From the NCBI RefSeq assembly GCF_963678635.1, contig NC_087070.1, forward strand, positions 44,004,988 to 44,068,987: a DNA stretch of 64,000 bases. Direction: 5' to 3'. Positions 9,601-19,400 of this stretch are shown one piece after another. Every line of letters begins with the position of its first letter. Positions within the stretch are counted from its first letter, which is position 1. Position numbers and translations under genes: made by a program. Origin of the DNA: Symsagittifera roscoffensis. Its lineage: Eukaryota; Xenacoelomorpha; Acoela; Convolutidae. The notes under the pieces are model-generated. The model was given only the letters and a program-made list of their open reading frames with translations, was not told the origin of the DNA and did not search any database.

Positions 9601-12600
9601 GACATCTATGCCGACTACCTGAAGGAGAAGGATCCCAAACTGGACTCCAGGGCAGTGCGAGCGCTGCTCACAACGGGAGGTCCGAGGCTGATGAAAGTGG
9701 ACGGACATTATATCGATGTCCATGGCCCTTACCCGATTCTGATGAACGTGGATGGCATCAATATCTACACGAAAGCTCACATAACTGATGCGAACGATCA
9801 GGTTGGCCGGATATACATTGGTCAAGAGGAACTGAAGGTCAGACGAATCGGACACAACGCGATGCTCGAGCAAGATGCTGTGCATATTGGTTGCGAGGCA
9901 GATCTGGCCGCACACGTTCTGGACGTGCAAGGCAGACAGCTTTCAGTAAAGGGACTGCTAGACACGGGAGCAGTAGTCAGTGTCATGCCAGTCAAAACTT
10001 GGACCGACATGGGTTTTGAGAGGTCGGATCTCATACCGACAAACATCAGGTTGGCAGCTGCCAATCAGGGAGCGATCTATGTCACCGGGCGAACCCCGAT
10101 TATCTCACTGCAGCTCGGAGGGAGACATCTTTGGATGAGCTTCCTAGTAGTAGAGAATTTGGACGAATCCGACCAGTTCATCCTAGGAAGGGATTTCGTT
10201 CGCAACTTTGACGTCACGATAGATCTCAATGACGGATTGATTAGGATCAGGGATCCTGAAAGAAAGTATGAGAAAAGACCCCTTAATAAGATCTTAATTA
10301 ATCAGGCCAAGGTGCCGATTTTTCTGGATCGAAAAGTTAGATTAAAACCGAACCAAGCCGTAATAGCAACGTTTAGGATGAGGAACTTGAATGAACTCAG
10401 CAATGACAGACAGGTGTGTCTGGTACCAAATCCAAACAGTAAAAGCTCGGCTATTTTAGGAAGAAGCTTCTCGCTCACTCAGAGCGGACTGTGTGTGAGT
10501 GTGTTATTGAACACAGAGGCAACAACAGTGACAATACAGAGGGGAAAGAAACTTGGCTACGCTTTGCCTCTGAACACAGACTTTCTGAGTGTGGAGAACT
10601 TGAAGAAGTTTGATGTAACTAAGTGTCCATTACATGCGAACCAAGAATGTATAATGAAAAGAGTAATTGAATTGAAATCTTCTAGGAAATTGTTTTCAAT
10701 GAAGTCGGAAACAGATGATGGGCTGTCTAGTTGTTCCAACTTTCCTGAGAGACCGACGGAAGCAGAGTTAGCAGCGAATAGGCCTGTCCTACCTGAGATA
10801 GAGCATCTGAAGGGTAAAATATCCGACAAGGAACTAGATTCGCTCAGGGCGGTGCTAAATCGGAACGCAGACGTTTTTTCGAAACATAAGGCCGACATAG
10901 GTTGTTGCAATTTTGTAGAGCACGAGATTGAGATAGAAGAGGGCTCGGTACCTCATAGGGAAGGGGCGAGAAGAATGACCCCAAACAAGTCAGAAGCGTG
11001 TAGGAAGGAAATCGAGATGTTAATGGAGTACGACATGATCGAGCCGTCGAAGTCCCCATGGGCTTGTGGCGTGGTCATGGCAAAAAAGAAAGGGGGACAA
11101 CTCAGATTTTGTTGCGATTTCCGTTATCTGAACGCAGTGACTATAAAGGACGCATATCCGATTCCCCGCATCGATGAGAGCCTATCCAAGCTGGGAGACG
11201 CCAAGTTCTTCACAACGTTGGATTTGGGCTCAGCATTCTGGCAAGTGCCGCTCAGAAAGCAAGATCGAGAGAAAACAGGTTTCGCTTGTGAGCTGGGACT
11301 GTTCCAGTGGAAGAGGATGCCATTCGGATTGTGCAACGCGACAGCCACATTCCAGCGACTGATGGCTCAGGCACTCACGAGCGTTACTAAGAAGTATGGG
11401 AATCTCATCATGTGTTATGTCGATGATGTAGTGATCGCGACACCAACCTTGGAAGACCACATCGAAAGGTTGGAAGAGGTGTTTTCTTGCATGAAGCAGG
11501 CGGGTCTGAAATGCAAACCCTCTAAGTGCGAAATCCTCAAAGATTCCATAAAGTATCTGGGCCGCCTGGTTGACAAACATGGAGTGAGACCAGATCCCGA
11601 AGCGGTTGAAGCGGTGCTGACCTGGAAGGCACCTAAAACAGATACACAGTTGATGAGTTTTCTGGGATTCGCCAATTATTATCGCGAGTTCATCAAGGGG
11701 TATGCTGACAAAATATACCCCATGCAGAAGTTGATGAGAAATAAGGGCAAAAAGTTCACCTGGACTGATGAGGCACAAGTCTCATTTGAAAACATCAAAC
11801 GCGAACTTTGCGAGGCACCGGTCCTCGGCATGCCAACGGAGAAGGGGATGTTCGTGCTGGACACGGATGCATCAGTGGTTGCGATATCAGGCATACTTCA
11901 CCAAGAGCAGGAGTGGAACGGGAGAACGGTTCTTCGTCCGATAGCTTATGGAAGTAAAGTCCTGAGTGACACTGAGATGAAGTACGGCGCACCAAAAGCG
12001 GAGATGTTTGCTGTGATCACGTTTGTGGAAAAGTACAGGGCCTACTTGGGGAGTGCTCCCTTCAAGTTGCGTGTGGACAATCGTGCCCTTGCCTGGCTGA
12101 AAACCTATTCGATGGACCAGAGCTACATTGGTCGTTGGATCGTGCGCTTGGATGGATACCACATGATCATAGAGCACCGTACCCGTGACAAGCACCAGAA
12201 CGCAGATAGCCTCAGCAAAAAGACAGAATTTTATGAGCGCCTCGAAGAGAAGCAAGTTAACCAATCAGAGATCAAAGACGGGTTTTCCTTTCTGGACAAA
12301 GAAACCTATGATGAGCTGCCACTTACTAGGTGGTTAGACAAATCAGGACATCCTATACCTGGACACCCTGACCTTCCAGTGGAGACGGCTGCGGAGATAA
12401 AGCTTTTAGCCAGAGGCGAACCCGTTCCGTTGGATCTGCTAGTCCGATCCAACTTGGTACAGCAAGAACTGACCAGGCTGGGTATAAACAGCATCGCTTT
12501 ATTGAATAAGACGGTGAACGTGGCGCCGGACGTCATGGGAAAACTCCGTGACTTGTTGGATAGGGAAGTGGATAGGCATGATCGTGAATGGAGGGAAACC

Positions 12601-15600
12601 ATGCAGAGGTTGACTGTCACCGAGAGAACGGAGAAGAGGCCAGTGTCCATTCGCAGCCGAGGCGTTGAACGGGATTGCAGGTCGATCGTCAACCAGCTGG
12701 TGACCTCGATGCCGAAAGAAGTATTGTTGAGAACTTCGTTCACTGAATATGGAACATCGAATCAAAACCAAGCTACTGAGGAAGTCAGGATCAGATCGAA
12801 ATCTAGCTTCACGAGGAGAGTGCACTTCACGGATGCAAAAGAGGAATACGAGCCAAGCCCAGATTGTTCGTCCATGGACGAGACAATGTCCGGGGAGTCT
12901 GACACCTTCGAGCCAGTCAAGGACGTCTCCTCTGATGAGTCAGACATCTTTGAGCCCGTGCAGGACGACTTGTCCGGGGAGAGGTTGACTAGACCACCTA
13001 GGGGCAGAATTTTGTCTGGGGAGTCGGGTTCAAAGCGACCGATGGACAGAGTTTTGTCCGGGGAGTCAAGAAACATCTCAGACAACTTGGAATATGATGT
13101 TGAGGAATCAGTCGTTTCAAGTGGTGACTCGAGACCCCAGTCCTGGGACAACACGTCTGAAACAACTTCCAATTCCGATGTGTCAGAGATTGCGATCCAC
13201 TCCTTATTGGTAGACTGGAAGCAGCGTGGGCTGGACCGGGAAATACATCAGGATCCAGACAGGGACAGATACACCTCAGATGAAGAGGGCACTGTGGTAG
13301 ACAATGCCGCAGACGAGCTCGAACTGATAGCAGTTTCAAAACGCCCAACCAGATTGCTGCCACATGGTACGGTCGTCCGTACCAATCTGGAACCATCTGT
13401 GCAAGAAGCGACGCCTTTGAAAAAGATATGGTGTGTCAAGTTGATGGACGATGCTCATGCTCCGGAGATAATGAGTGGGCAAATGAACGTGGTGAAGACG
13501 TATTTGAAAGCCAGGTACAGGCTGTCGGATCTCCTGAGGGCTCAACGAAATGATAGAATGACGAGCAGTCTGAAAAGATGGATCGAGAATGGAGCACCTG
13601 ACAAGGGAGACTTGGAAGAAGACAGCTACAAAATCCTGAAGCAGTTTTACCTGAAGAGAAAAGACTTGTTGTACCTGAATAAGGACGGAATCGTAGCCTG
13701 TAAGCGCAAGGAGGAGGACAAGGTCCTTTATAAATACAACTCAATAGTGTTACCACAGTTGTACCAGACTGAGTTGCTCTTTCGCTCACATGATCAGATG
13801 GGACATCAAGGCGTGGACAAAGTGTATAACAGGATACAAAAACGATTCGAATGGCCGGGGTTGAAGAAGGCTTGTGAGAAATGGATAGCCGCATGCCTGT
13901 CTTGTCAACAGGCAAAGGATCCCAGGAAACTAAGGTTCCCCCTACAGTCAATAGAATCGTCAGGTTTCAACGAAGTGGTGCAAATTGATCACCAGAAAAT
14001 CTGCATGACAGCAACGGGCTATAATCAGGTGCTGGTAATGATCGACCATTTTACGAAGTATGCGGAGGCGGCACCCTGCATGACAGCATCGGCAGAAGAA
14101 ACGTGCGATCATTTGATAAACGTGTGGATAGCAAGGCATGGCTGCCCCATCACGTTCCAATCTGACAATGGCAAAGCATTCGTAGGTGATCTCACGAAAG
14201 AGTTAATGAAAAGGTCGCAGGTAGCGCAGGCCCACTCGACCACTTATCACCCGCAAACGAATGGCCTAGTCGAGAGGCAGAATCGCACACTGGTATCCAT
14301 GTTGAGAGTCTACTGCTCACGCTACATGGATGACTGGGACAAGCACTTACCGCAAGTGATGGGTGCTTACAACAGCACGCAGCATTCCACCACGGGAATA
14401 AGTCCGCATATGATGCTCACGGGTCATGAAAAAGCACTCCCGTTAACGTTCTTCTACCCTGAATATGAAGGGAAGAGGACAGCACCGCAAACGTACGTGC
14501 GGGACGTTATTAGAAGACAACAGGACCTCAATGACTTATGCAGGAGGAATACGCAACAGGCGCAAATTAGACAAAAAAGGAGGTTTGATAAAAGAACAGC
14601 CGATGCAAAAGCCTACTCAGTTGGCGATTACGTCTGGGTGTTCCAGGAAGTGGTTCCACCAAAAGGAACCAAGAAACTATTAAAGAAATGGCGTGGTCCA
14701 TTTCAGATAACAGAGGTGCATCAAGGAGGTCGTTTTTATCGGCTGAGCACCGGAAGAGCGGCTCATTACAAGAATATCAAACCACACAACGCCTCGTCCG
14801 AGGATTGGTGCATCCCAGCGGACATGCAAGAGGGAGACTATTTAATAGTGGATCCTGCTTGTGAAGTGAATGAAAGGGGTACTCGCGACAAGAACGACGG
14901 GAATGAGATGGTGGACAATTGTGATCTACCACTGGATCTCGAGTTGACTGAGCGAGTAGAGGTGGACGATGAAACTCTACCATATGCCGAAGAAAACTGG
15001 GATTGCCCAGAACAAACCGAAATTGACAAAGGAATACAGCCTGACTTTCCGCTCACTATGGAGACACGCCAAAGTAAGAGGGGAAAAAACCAGAAGAAAT
15101 ACAATCCGTATGGCGAGGACTTCGTTGTAGACCGGATAGTAGTGAGTGATGTCATAGACTCGCTGGTGGGGCTGGACGAAGTAGCAATCCTAAAAGAAAT
15201 CGACCTTGTGAACGATATGGATCAAGATTGGATCGACGATCGATCAGAACCGGAAGTGGAGTTCGAACCAGAAGCGGAACAGACTCATGAGCAAGAACTA
15301 ACAAACTTGCGCGTGCTCGAATGGCTCCACGATCTGCCGACAGATCCAAAAGAGACGATCCTGACGATTCAGGACGTCGACAGAGATGGCGTCAGATACA
15401 TCAGTCATGACAATACCGAGTCCAACTGGGTCGCCCCAGATGGTCCTCTACGTGTTCCACAATCCAACCTCGGTCTCCTAGACTTTGGGCGATCGACGGG
15501 GACGTCGATGGATATTTTTGTCCGGGGAGTGGGGGTAGGACTCACCCACACCGAAAATCTCATGATAAAAAAATTAAAATCGGCAAGGGAAACCGGAGAA

Positions 15601-16137
15601 CTAGAGACAGAGGGCGAGACTGCTAAGGAACCACCTTTTGGACGAATCTTTGAATCGTATTTTGATCTCCCGAACCATTATTCGAACAATATCGTGATAA
15701 CGGACAGCGATTTCATACTCACGGAACGCACATGCGCCATAGCGATAACTGCGGACGTAAGCTTCAAAACAGCACTAGCGGCCGACTTTAAAAGGGAGTA
15801 CAAGAATATCGAGTTTTTAAGGAAACAGAGGCCGGGTGTAGGAGGAGTGATAGCGTTGCCCCCTGTTGCATCACAGATACCAGGGAAATATTTGTGTTTT
15901 TTGGTTACGAAAGCTACTGATAGGCAACACGTGAATCCGGAGAGCTTGGTGTTGGCCTTGACTCGACTTAGGGATTTCCTGGTTGAGAGAGGTGTGACCT
16001 CTCTCTCGTTGCCAGTGTACGATCCTAATAGGGGAAAGCTACATCCGAGAGAGTTGTACGCTCTTGTGCATGTGATATTTTCAGAGACTGACATAGAGGT
16101 TTACTTACATAAAAAATACTATCTGAGCATATGCTAA
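6655..16137 (+). CDS. Gag-Pol polyprotein of element A with a C-terminal macro-like domain
   Basis: This frame of 3160 residues is the retrotransposon's structural and replication polyprotein. The start is the first ATG; the MQRRDS opening resembles the MRRSR start of element B. Order by residue: basic/acidic N-terminus; coiled coil 295-405; capsid-like region about 510-700; zinc knuckles at 741 and 793 (both CX2CX4HX4C); aspartic protease with DTG at 1103; RT about 1440-1700 with YVDD at 1588; RNase H with catalytic-type Asp 1738; an unusually long acidic linker of nearly 500 residues; integrase HHCC about 2375-2420 and D2445, D2504, E2540 (D,D35E); GPY/F module (KWRGPF) about 2680; an acidic tail; and a macro-like domain about 3025-3155. 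Gag and Pol share one frame with no frameshift. All catalytic residues checked are present, so it may be active. Confidence 0.95.
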   Translation: MQRRDSLGSTTKIPRLSKGSTRKFRTRRSQTSFSSASDAFAEDESTKGQPDLSVIEMRLRSEKNLDGNQGRSAEAEPASETPVDPFDEGERTLIRPDFEPDGVLEREEVERTEETSERSEVEPREEVLYRGMSKSETKSYKWRREPSHLTSAHSSLAKQSNNAMMSSMSPGEEQTFSKAKKSWKSLYDERMASLPTVGLTSSDGYPEITHPDVNFTPCPRNDMSREASSASPTRPMSDGITMGASSTFDRLMTSMHKQKGGASSSTRLPPQLTSSSLGLTPPLGAAGDISDMFAGVMNGLDELRRDMTKRIDQVDERAHHGRENLKDELTHVKSQARFDQARLIRDTDQCLAESLAQANKESEEREARMTREIERLLNDHDNTYAQTMTGLERRLDAKSDLLMRKLDAILNGNSWQEHSNSRERSRHANVGDGTGNSARAQQGSRTNYEHRNKERPRAAPQRPGWTNPVPPEADATPETRLPTVPQVSSVPDLTTVSQDTTMYASMFEPLNRSLETFITKLSKSTERGERSRRTLKKPKSYKDESDGCIDTWIEVMKLHFEEENLSKKQECSALTSNLEGTALNCVMAKRANERDSARKIFDILLNRFGSGVQGHQAMVKFEKRRQRDEESIDKFLDDLELLRRRSNPDERISERNLAIASKFMDGVRSEELKTMLATHFTLSLDQVPTPDDLRMKSREYLLIKPRAQNRYSNYGNYSGTNTGANSSWYKPRDDMDKRRSCANCGSMDHHVSACSAYKQNMKAIGYFLEDADATDEDHEEYVRGLIMKYGPRCFFCNLEGHFKSDCTQFWDAVADAKHPRHEEALSGVKASRARLMNEAESRRKETTPSTFATKKVKTWPDEVVASNLEAESSSPLKVDYGLAARTALQNVKQDLATKEVEQWVRSELESTDLRESLNVLSKTTRAEDEKEPKKQGLKLNVISGKTFGMTKAGTKIMSIISVAGHQVVKNLSEPSEITLVHLDIYADYLKEKDPKLDSRAVRALLTTGGPRLMKVDGHYIDVHGPYPILMNVDGINIYTKAHITDANDQVGRIYIGQEELKVRRIGHNAMLEQDAVHIGCEADLAAHVLDVQGRQLSVKGLLDTGAVVSVMPVKTWTDMGFERSDLIPTNIRLAAANQGAIYVTGRTPIISLQLGGRHLWMSFLVVENLDESDQFILGRDFVRNFDVTIDLNDGLIRIRDPERKYEKRPLNKILINQAKVPIFLDRKVRLKPNQAVIATFRMRNLNELSNDRQVCLVPNPNSKSSAILGRSFSLTQSGLCVSVLLNTEATTVTIQRGKKLGYALPLNTDFLSVENLKKFDVTKCPLHANQECIMKRVIELKSSRKLFSMKSETDDGLSSCSNFPERPTEAELAANRPVLPEIEHLKGKISDKELDSLRAVLNRNADVFSKHKADIGCCNFVEHEIEIEEGSVPHREGARRMTPNKSEACRKEIEMLMEYDMIEPSKSPWACGVVMAKKKGGQLRFCCDFRYLNAVTIKDAYPIPRIDESLSKLGDAKFFTTLDLGSAFWQVPLRKQDREKTGFACELGLFQWKRMPFGLCNATATFQRLMAQALTSVTKKYGNLIMCYVDDVVIATPTLEDHIERLEEVFSCMKQAGLKCKPSKCEILKDSIKYLGRLVDKHGVRPDPEAVEAVLTWKAPKTDTQLMSFLGFANYYREFIKGYADKIYPMQKLMRNKGKKFTWTDEAQVSFENIKRELCEAPVLGMPTEKGMFVLDTDASVVAISGILHQEQEWNGRTVLRPIAYGSKVLSDTEMKYGAPKAEMFAVITFVEKYRAYLGSAPFKLRVDNRALAWLKTYSMDQSYIGRWIVRLDGYHMIIEHRTRDKHQNADSLSKKTEFYERLEEKQVNQSEIKDGFSFLDKETYDELPLTRWLDKSGHPIPGHPDLPVETAAEIKLLARGEPVPLDLLVRSNLVQQELTRLGINSIALLNKTVNVAPDVMGKLRDLLDREVDRHDREWRETMQRLTVTERTEKRPVSIRSRGVERDCRSIVNQLVTSMPKEVLLRTSFTEYGTSNQNQATEEVRIRSKSSFTRRVHFTDAKEEYEPSPDCSSMDETMSGESDTFEPVKDVSSDESDIFEPVQDDLSGERLTRPPRGRILSGESGSKRPMDRVLSGESRNISDNLEYDVEESVVSSGDSRPQSWDNTSETTSNSDVSEIAIHSLLVDWKQRGLDREIHQDPDRDRYTSDEEGTVVDNAADELELIAVSKRPTRLLPHGTVVRTNLEPSVQEATPLKKIWCVKLMDDAHAPEIMSGQMNVVKTYLKARYRLSDLLRAQRNDRMTSSLKRWIENGAPDKGDLEEDSYKILKQFYLKRKDLLYLNKDGIVACKRKEEDKVLYKYNSIVLPQLYQTELLFRSHDQMGHQGVDKVYNRIQKRFEWPGLKKACEKWIAACLSCQQAKDPRKLRFPLQSIESSGFNEVVQIDHQKICMTATGYNQVLVMIDHFTKYAEAAPCMTASAEETCDHLINVWIARHGCPITFQSDNGKAFVGDLTKELMKRSQVAQAHSTTYHPQTNGLVERQNRTLVSMLRVYCSRYMDDWDKHLPQVMGAYNSTQHSTTGISPHMMLTGHEKALPLTFFYPEYEGKRTAPQTYVRDVIRRQQDLNDLCRRNTQQAQIRQKRRFDKRTADAKAYSVGDYVWVFQEVVPPKGTKKLLKKWRGPFQITEVHQGGRFYRLSTGRAAHYKNIKPHNASSEDWCIPADMQEGDYLIVDPACEVNERGTRDKNDGNEMVDNCDLPLDLELTERVEVDDETLPYAEENWDCPEQTEIDKGIQPDFPLTMETRQSKRGKNQKKYNPYGEDFVVDRIVVSDVIDSLVGLDEVAILKEIDLVNDMDQDWIDDRSEPEVEFEPEAEQTHEQELTNLRVLEWLHDLPTDPKETILTIQDVDRDGVRYISHDNTESNWVAPDGPLRVPQSNLGLLDFGRSTGTSMDIFVRGVGVGLTHTENLMIKKLKSARETGELETEGETAKEPPFGRIFESYFDLPNHYSNNIVITDSDFILTERTCAIAITADVSFKTALAADFKREYKNIEFLRKQRPGVGGVIALPPVASQIPGKYLCFLVTKATDRQHVNPESLVLALTRLRDFLVERGVTSLSLPVYDPNRGKLHPRELYALVHVIFSETDIEVYLHKKYYLSIC
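12880..13080 (+). repeat. Repeated SGES/FEPV acidic motif in the RNase H-integrase linker
   Basis: The polyprotein linker repeats short phosphorylatable acidic motifs: SGESDTFEPV, SDESDIFEPV, then SGER, SGESG and SGESR. The DNA repeats TCCGGGGAG and TCTGGGGAG. Its role is unknown. Confidence 0.6.
15712..16134 (+). other. Macro-domain-like C-terminus of the polyprotein
   Basis: The last ~140 residues follow the pattern of TARG1/OARD1-type macro domains (ADP-ribose binding or hydrolysis). There is a strand then ADxxxxxxLAxxFKREY where OARD1 has its glycine-rich loop and FKKKF helix. Next comes VGGVIAL, a KYLCFLVTK strand matching YIYYLITK, a helix ending LVERGVTSLSLP matching LKNGVTDLSMP, and a final FSETDIEVYL matching FEATDIKITVY. 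The glycine-rich loop and the GCGLD loop of OARD1 are not preserved, so binding may persist without hydrolysis, or both may be lost. Recognition is from remembered family patterns and not from a search. Confidence 0.6.
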
Positions 16138-16404
16138 GAATTGCGCTCGGCGATAAGTGGTTTTTATTAAGTTGCTCGATAAGAATTAGAGTCAAGTTTT
16201 AGATTAGGTTAGGTCTTAGGTACAGTATTAGGGATTAGGTTTTTATGTGATGTTTATGTTATGTTATTGTTATGATATGTTTTATGTTTGTGTCATCAAG
16301 GTGACAGCGCTTATTCGTGCTACTCTGACAAAGATAAAGGTGGACGATCCACCTTGGTGCTAAAATTTTAAATCAGAATTGAAAAAGAGAATCTGATACT
16401 CCCT
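16138..16404 (+). other. Spacer between the two ORFs of element A
   Basis: These 267 AT-rich bases hold no ORF. An acceptor-like TTTTAAATCAG lies at about 16374, 30 nt before the second ORF's ATG. It would suit a spliced subgenomic mRNA, but nothing else supports that. Confidence 0.4.
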
Positions 16405-19400
16405 ATGCTCTTGGCAGGTCTGACCGTAACCGCCACAAGGTCGAAGAAGACGGCGCGAACCCTGGCAGACACTAAGTTAGAAATGGAAGTAATCAGTCAA
16501 TGTGGATCTGGAGGACTTGAAGATTATAGGCCCTCGCGAATCAACATGGCCAAGTTGAAACTGGAAGGACAACTCGACGTGGTCGAGTACAGTCGAATAA
16601 CTGTGCCGGAATCGGTCCATATGGGAGATCCGGCAGGGGGTTATGTGGAAATGTTGAAAGCGAGGAACTCCGCGAGAGGGCACCTGATGGCTTGGAACGA
16701 GAAGCGAGCCATGCAAGAATACTTGAAGGGGCTTACGGAGAACTCCAACTTCAATCGAAAAGAATATGGGACAGTAATGTCATCAGAAGCGAACGAAATT
16801 GGATTAGAAAAGTTGCTAGAGATTTCTTGGAGGGCGGCCCTCCAGAAATACTTTGATGAGACGATGAATGCACCTGCGACTGTAGCAGCATACCTGGCTC
16901 ATCCTTGCGTGAGAACTGATCTGCAAGTACGACTGGCTTGGTGCTTGATGGGCATCAAAAAGGCGGAGTATGAAGCCAGTAATGACTCGAAATCACGAGA
17001 ACAGGAGCTAGAGTTAATGGAAGCTCTACGAGCATTGATTTCGAAAGACGATTCAGCGATAGCATGGGCTAAGCGTAAGGATGCCCTTTGCTTTGTCAGG
17101 TTCGTGGTGGATCGCATCCCCACTCCTGTGTTGGGAGAATGTATAAAGATCATTCGGCAAAAGGGAGTTGATTGCGAAAGGAACTTCCTTAGGGCACTCC
17201 TAGAGCTATATCAGGACATGCCATTGACCGTGCCAAGCAAGGAGTCGAATGATATGGAAAGCTATCGCAAGTTGGAAGAGGTGAGAAGATACTCCAACAA
17301 AGAATTGAGAGTGAGCAGAGACTTGATTGAAGCGGCCAGAGGACAAAAGGAGTTTGCAACACTAGGGAAACTGAAGTCGTTCCAATACGTGTCTGGTATA
17401 CCAGGGATGGCGTATAATCCCTTCGTGAACGAAGAAGCCAGGGAAGCATACTTCGACTACGAGCAAGTCACAGTGCTCAACTTCTGGGTTGAACGAATTA
17501 AGGAGATCGGAATGCTGATGGTGGAACAACCCAAGCTGGGAATTATTTTGGAGGAACGAGTAGTCGAACCCTCGATTCCCGAGCTAAAAGGGCAAGTGAG
17601 TTTTGATTGTTGTTCTTGGGACGGTCCCTTGAAAACCAGTCTAGTGGTGATGTGGGAACTCATGAAGCCTTCCTGGTGTCCCCATCCTAACGCAGGCTTA
17701 ATCTGGGACATGACCGCGGATGTCATATTGGAAAGGGATGATGATGCGAGTTTACATGATCTGGCCATGATACATCACCTGCTAAGCATGAGATTGATGA
17801 AGAAGAAGAGCAACCCGTCCACGGAGCTGTCCGAGGAAGGTACGTCGAGTGATTGGTTGGAGCAAGGCACATGCTTGGCTCAACACAGTGGGATGGAAGG
17901 ACATGTTTGTAACGTGGGACACTGCCTGATTACGCTGAGCGAGCAGCATCGACAACTGGCACGATTGTATGGAAGATTAAGCATGTCAGATAAGAGTGCC
18001 ATGGAATTGGTCGCAGACTGCCATGGGGTGACGGACGTAAACCTGATCACAGCCTTGGGATTTTATAGCATGACGAGTTCGATAGAATCGCTCGAGCGCT
18101 TGGAGCGTGCCCATGAGCTAGTGACGTCCCTCAGCGTGGAGATATTCCCTGGAGCATTACAGACAGAGCAAAAGATTGGAGGCTGGCGAGAAGCCCTAGA
18201 GAATGAAATGAATCTGAGGGATAGTGAAGCCTATCACAGACCTACTGGTTCAAAATATATGGTGGGTTCAAGCTCCGCGCCATACTGCAATAGCAAGTAT
18301 CCTACGCACATGGTGGTGATGGATGCGAGGACGCAACAGGTGTTGGTTGACCAGCTTTTCTCTGTGCCAAAATGCGTGAGGTTGGCCAGAATGTCAGAGA
18401 GGTCATATGACTTGTTGGCAAAGATCTTTCGGGCAGTCCCGAAGAGATCCGAAGGCGAGTTGCAAGACGTTGTGGGTGAAGAGTTCATGATACTGAACGA
18501 AGGCAACGTGAGTGAGTTCCAGAAGCAGAAAGCGAGTGGAGCGTTACCCACTGAATTCCCCACCATAGAAGAGAAAGACGATCTACATAGAATCCTGATG
18601 GAAGTGGAACCGTTGCTGGGAGCCTCAGGGTATCGAACCCGAAGGAACATAGTGAGAACCCACGGGGAATATCCTTGCCACTGCTTAGCGCAGACGTTGT
18701 GGTACCCCAAACGTGGGAACCTGATCCTAATTTGGGACGTGGAGGAGTTGTACTCCACGGGGTTGCCCGATCAGAATCAACCAGTGTCAATCGTGGTGGT
18801 TAGCGCCATGCTAGCAGTGAGATGGTTGGAGGCTTATGCGGACACAAATGAGCAGGAGACGGCCGTGCCGACTCCTGAACAGCTGAGCAACGTGAAAATG
18901 AGTAGTGAATTGGATCTTTTCAGAACCACTTGCAAGGTTCTGAGAATACCTAAAGCCATTGAAAGAATATGGTCAAGGCAAAGATTGATGCCTTGGTTCC
19001 GTGCAGTGATGACATCTTGGATGTATGAACGCGCGAAGCGTCACATGTCAAGGAACACGGAAGCCTATCAATCTTTCCAGCTAGACATAGGACCAGGAGC
19101 CTATAAGAGAGCTTTCCTGACGCATAGAAACGCGGTCACCACTGCGGTGAAGCGAGTAGCTGGAGCGCCTTGTGTTACTGAAGATGAAAAGAAAGAGGTC
19201 TTAAGAGCTGACCTAGAACGAAACGTGAGCCTGTGTCTTCACAACAGCTTTTGCAGGAACCGGGAGCAGAAGGTGAATGTGGACTTACTACCTTGTTGCA
19301 AACCGAGGCTGTTGGAGCAGGAGGGTTGGGGCACGGCCCGCAACTCTCTGGACATGTTAGAGAAAGTTCTGGAAGACAGTGACGCTGAACATCAGGATGG

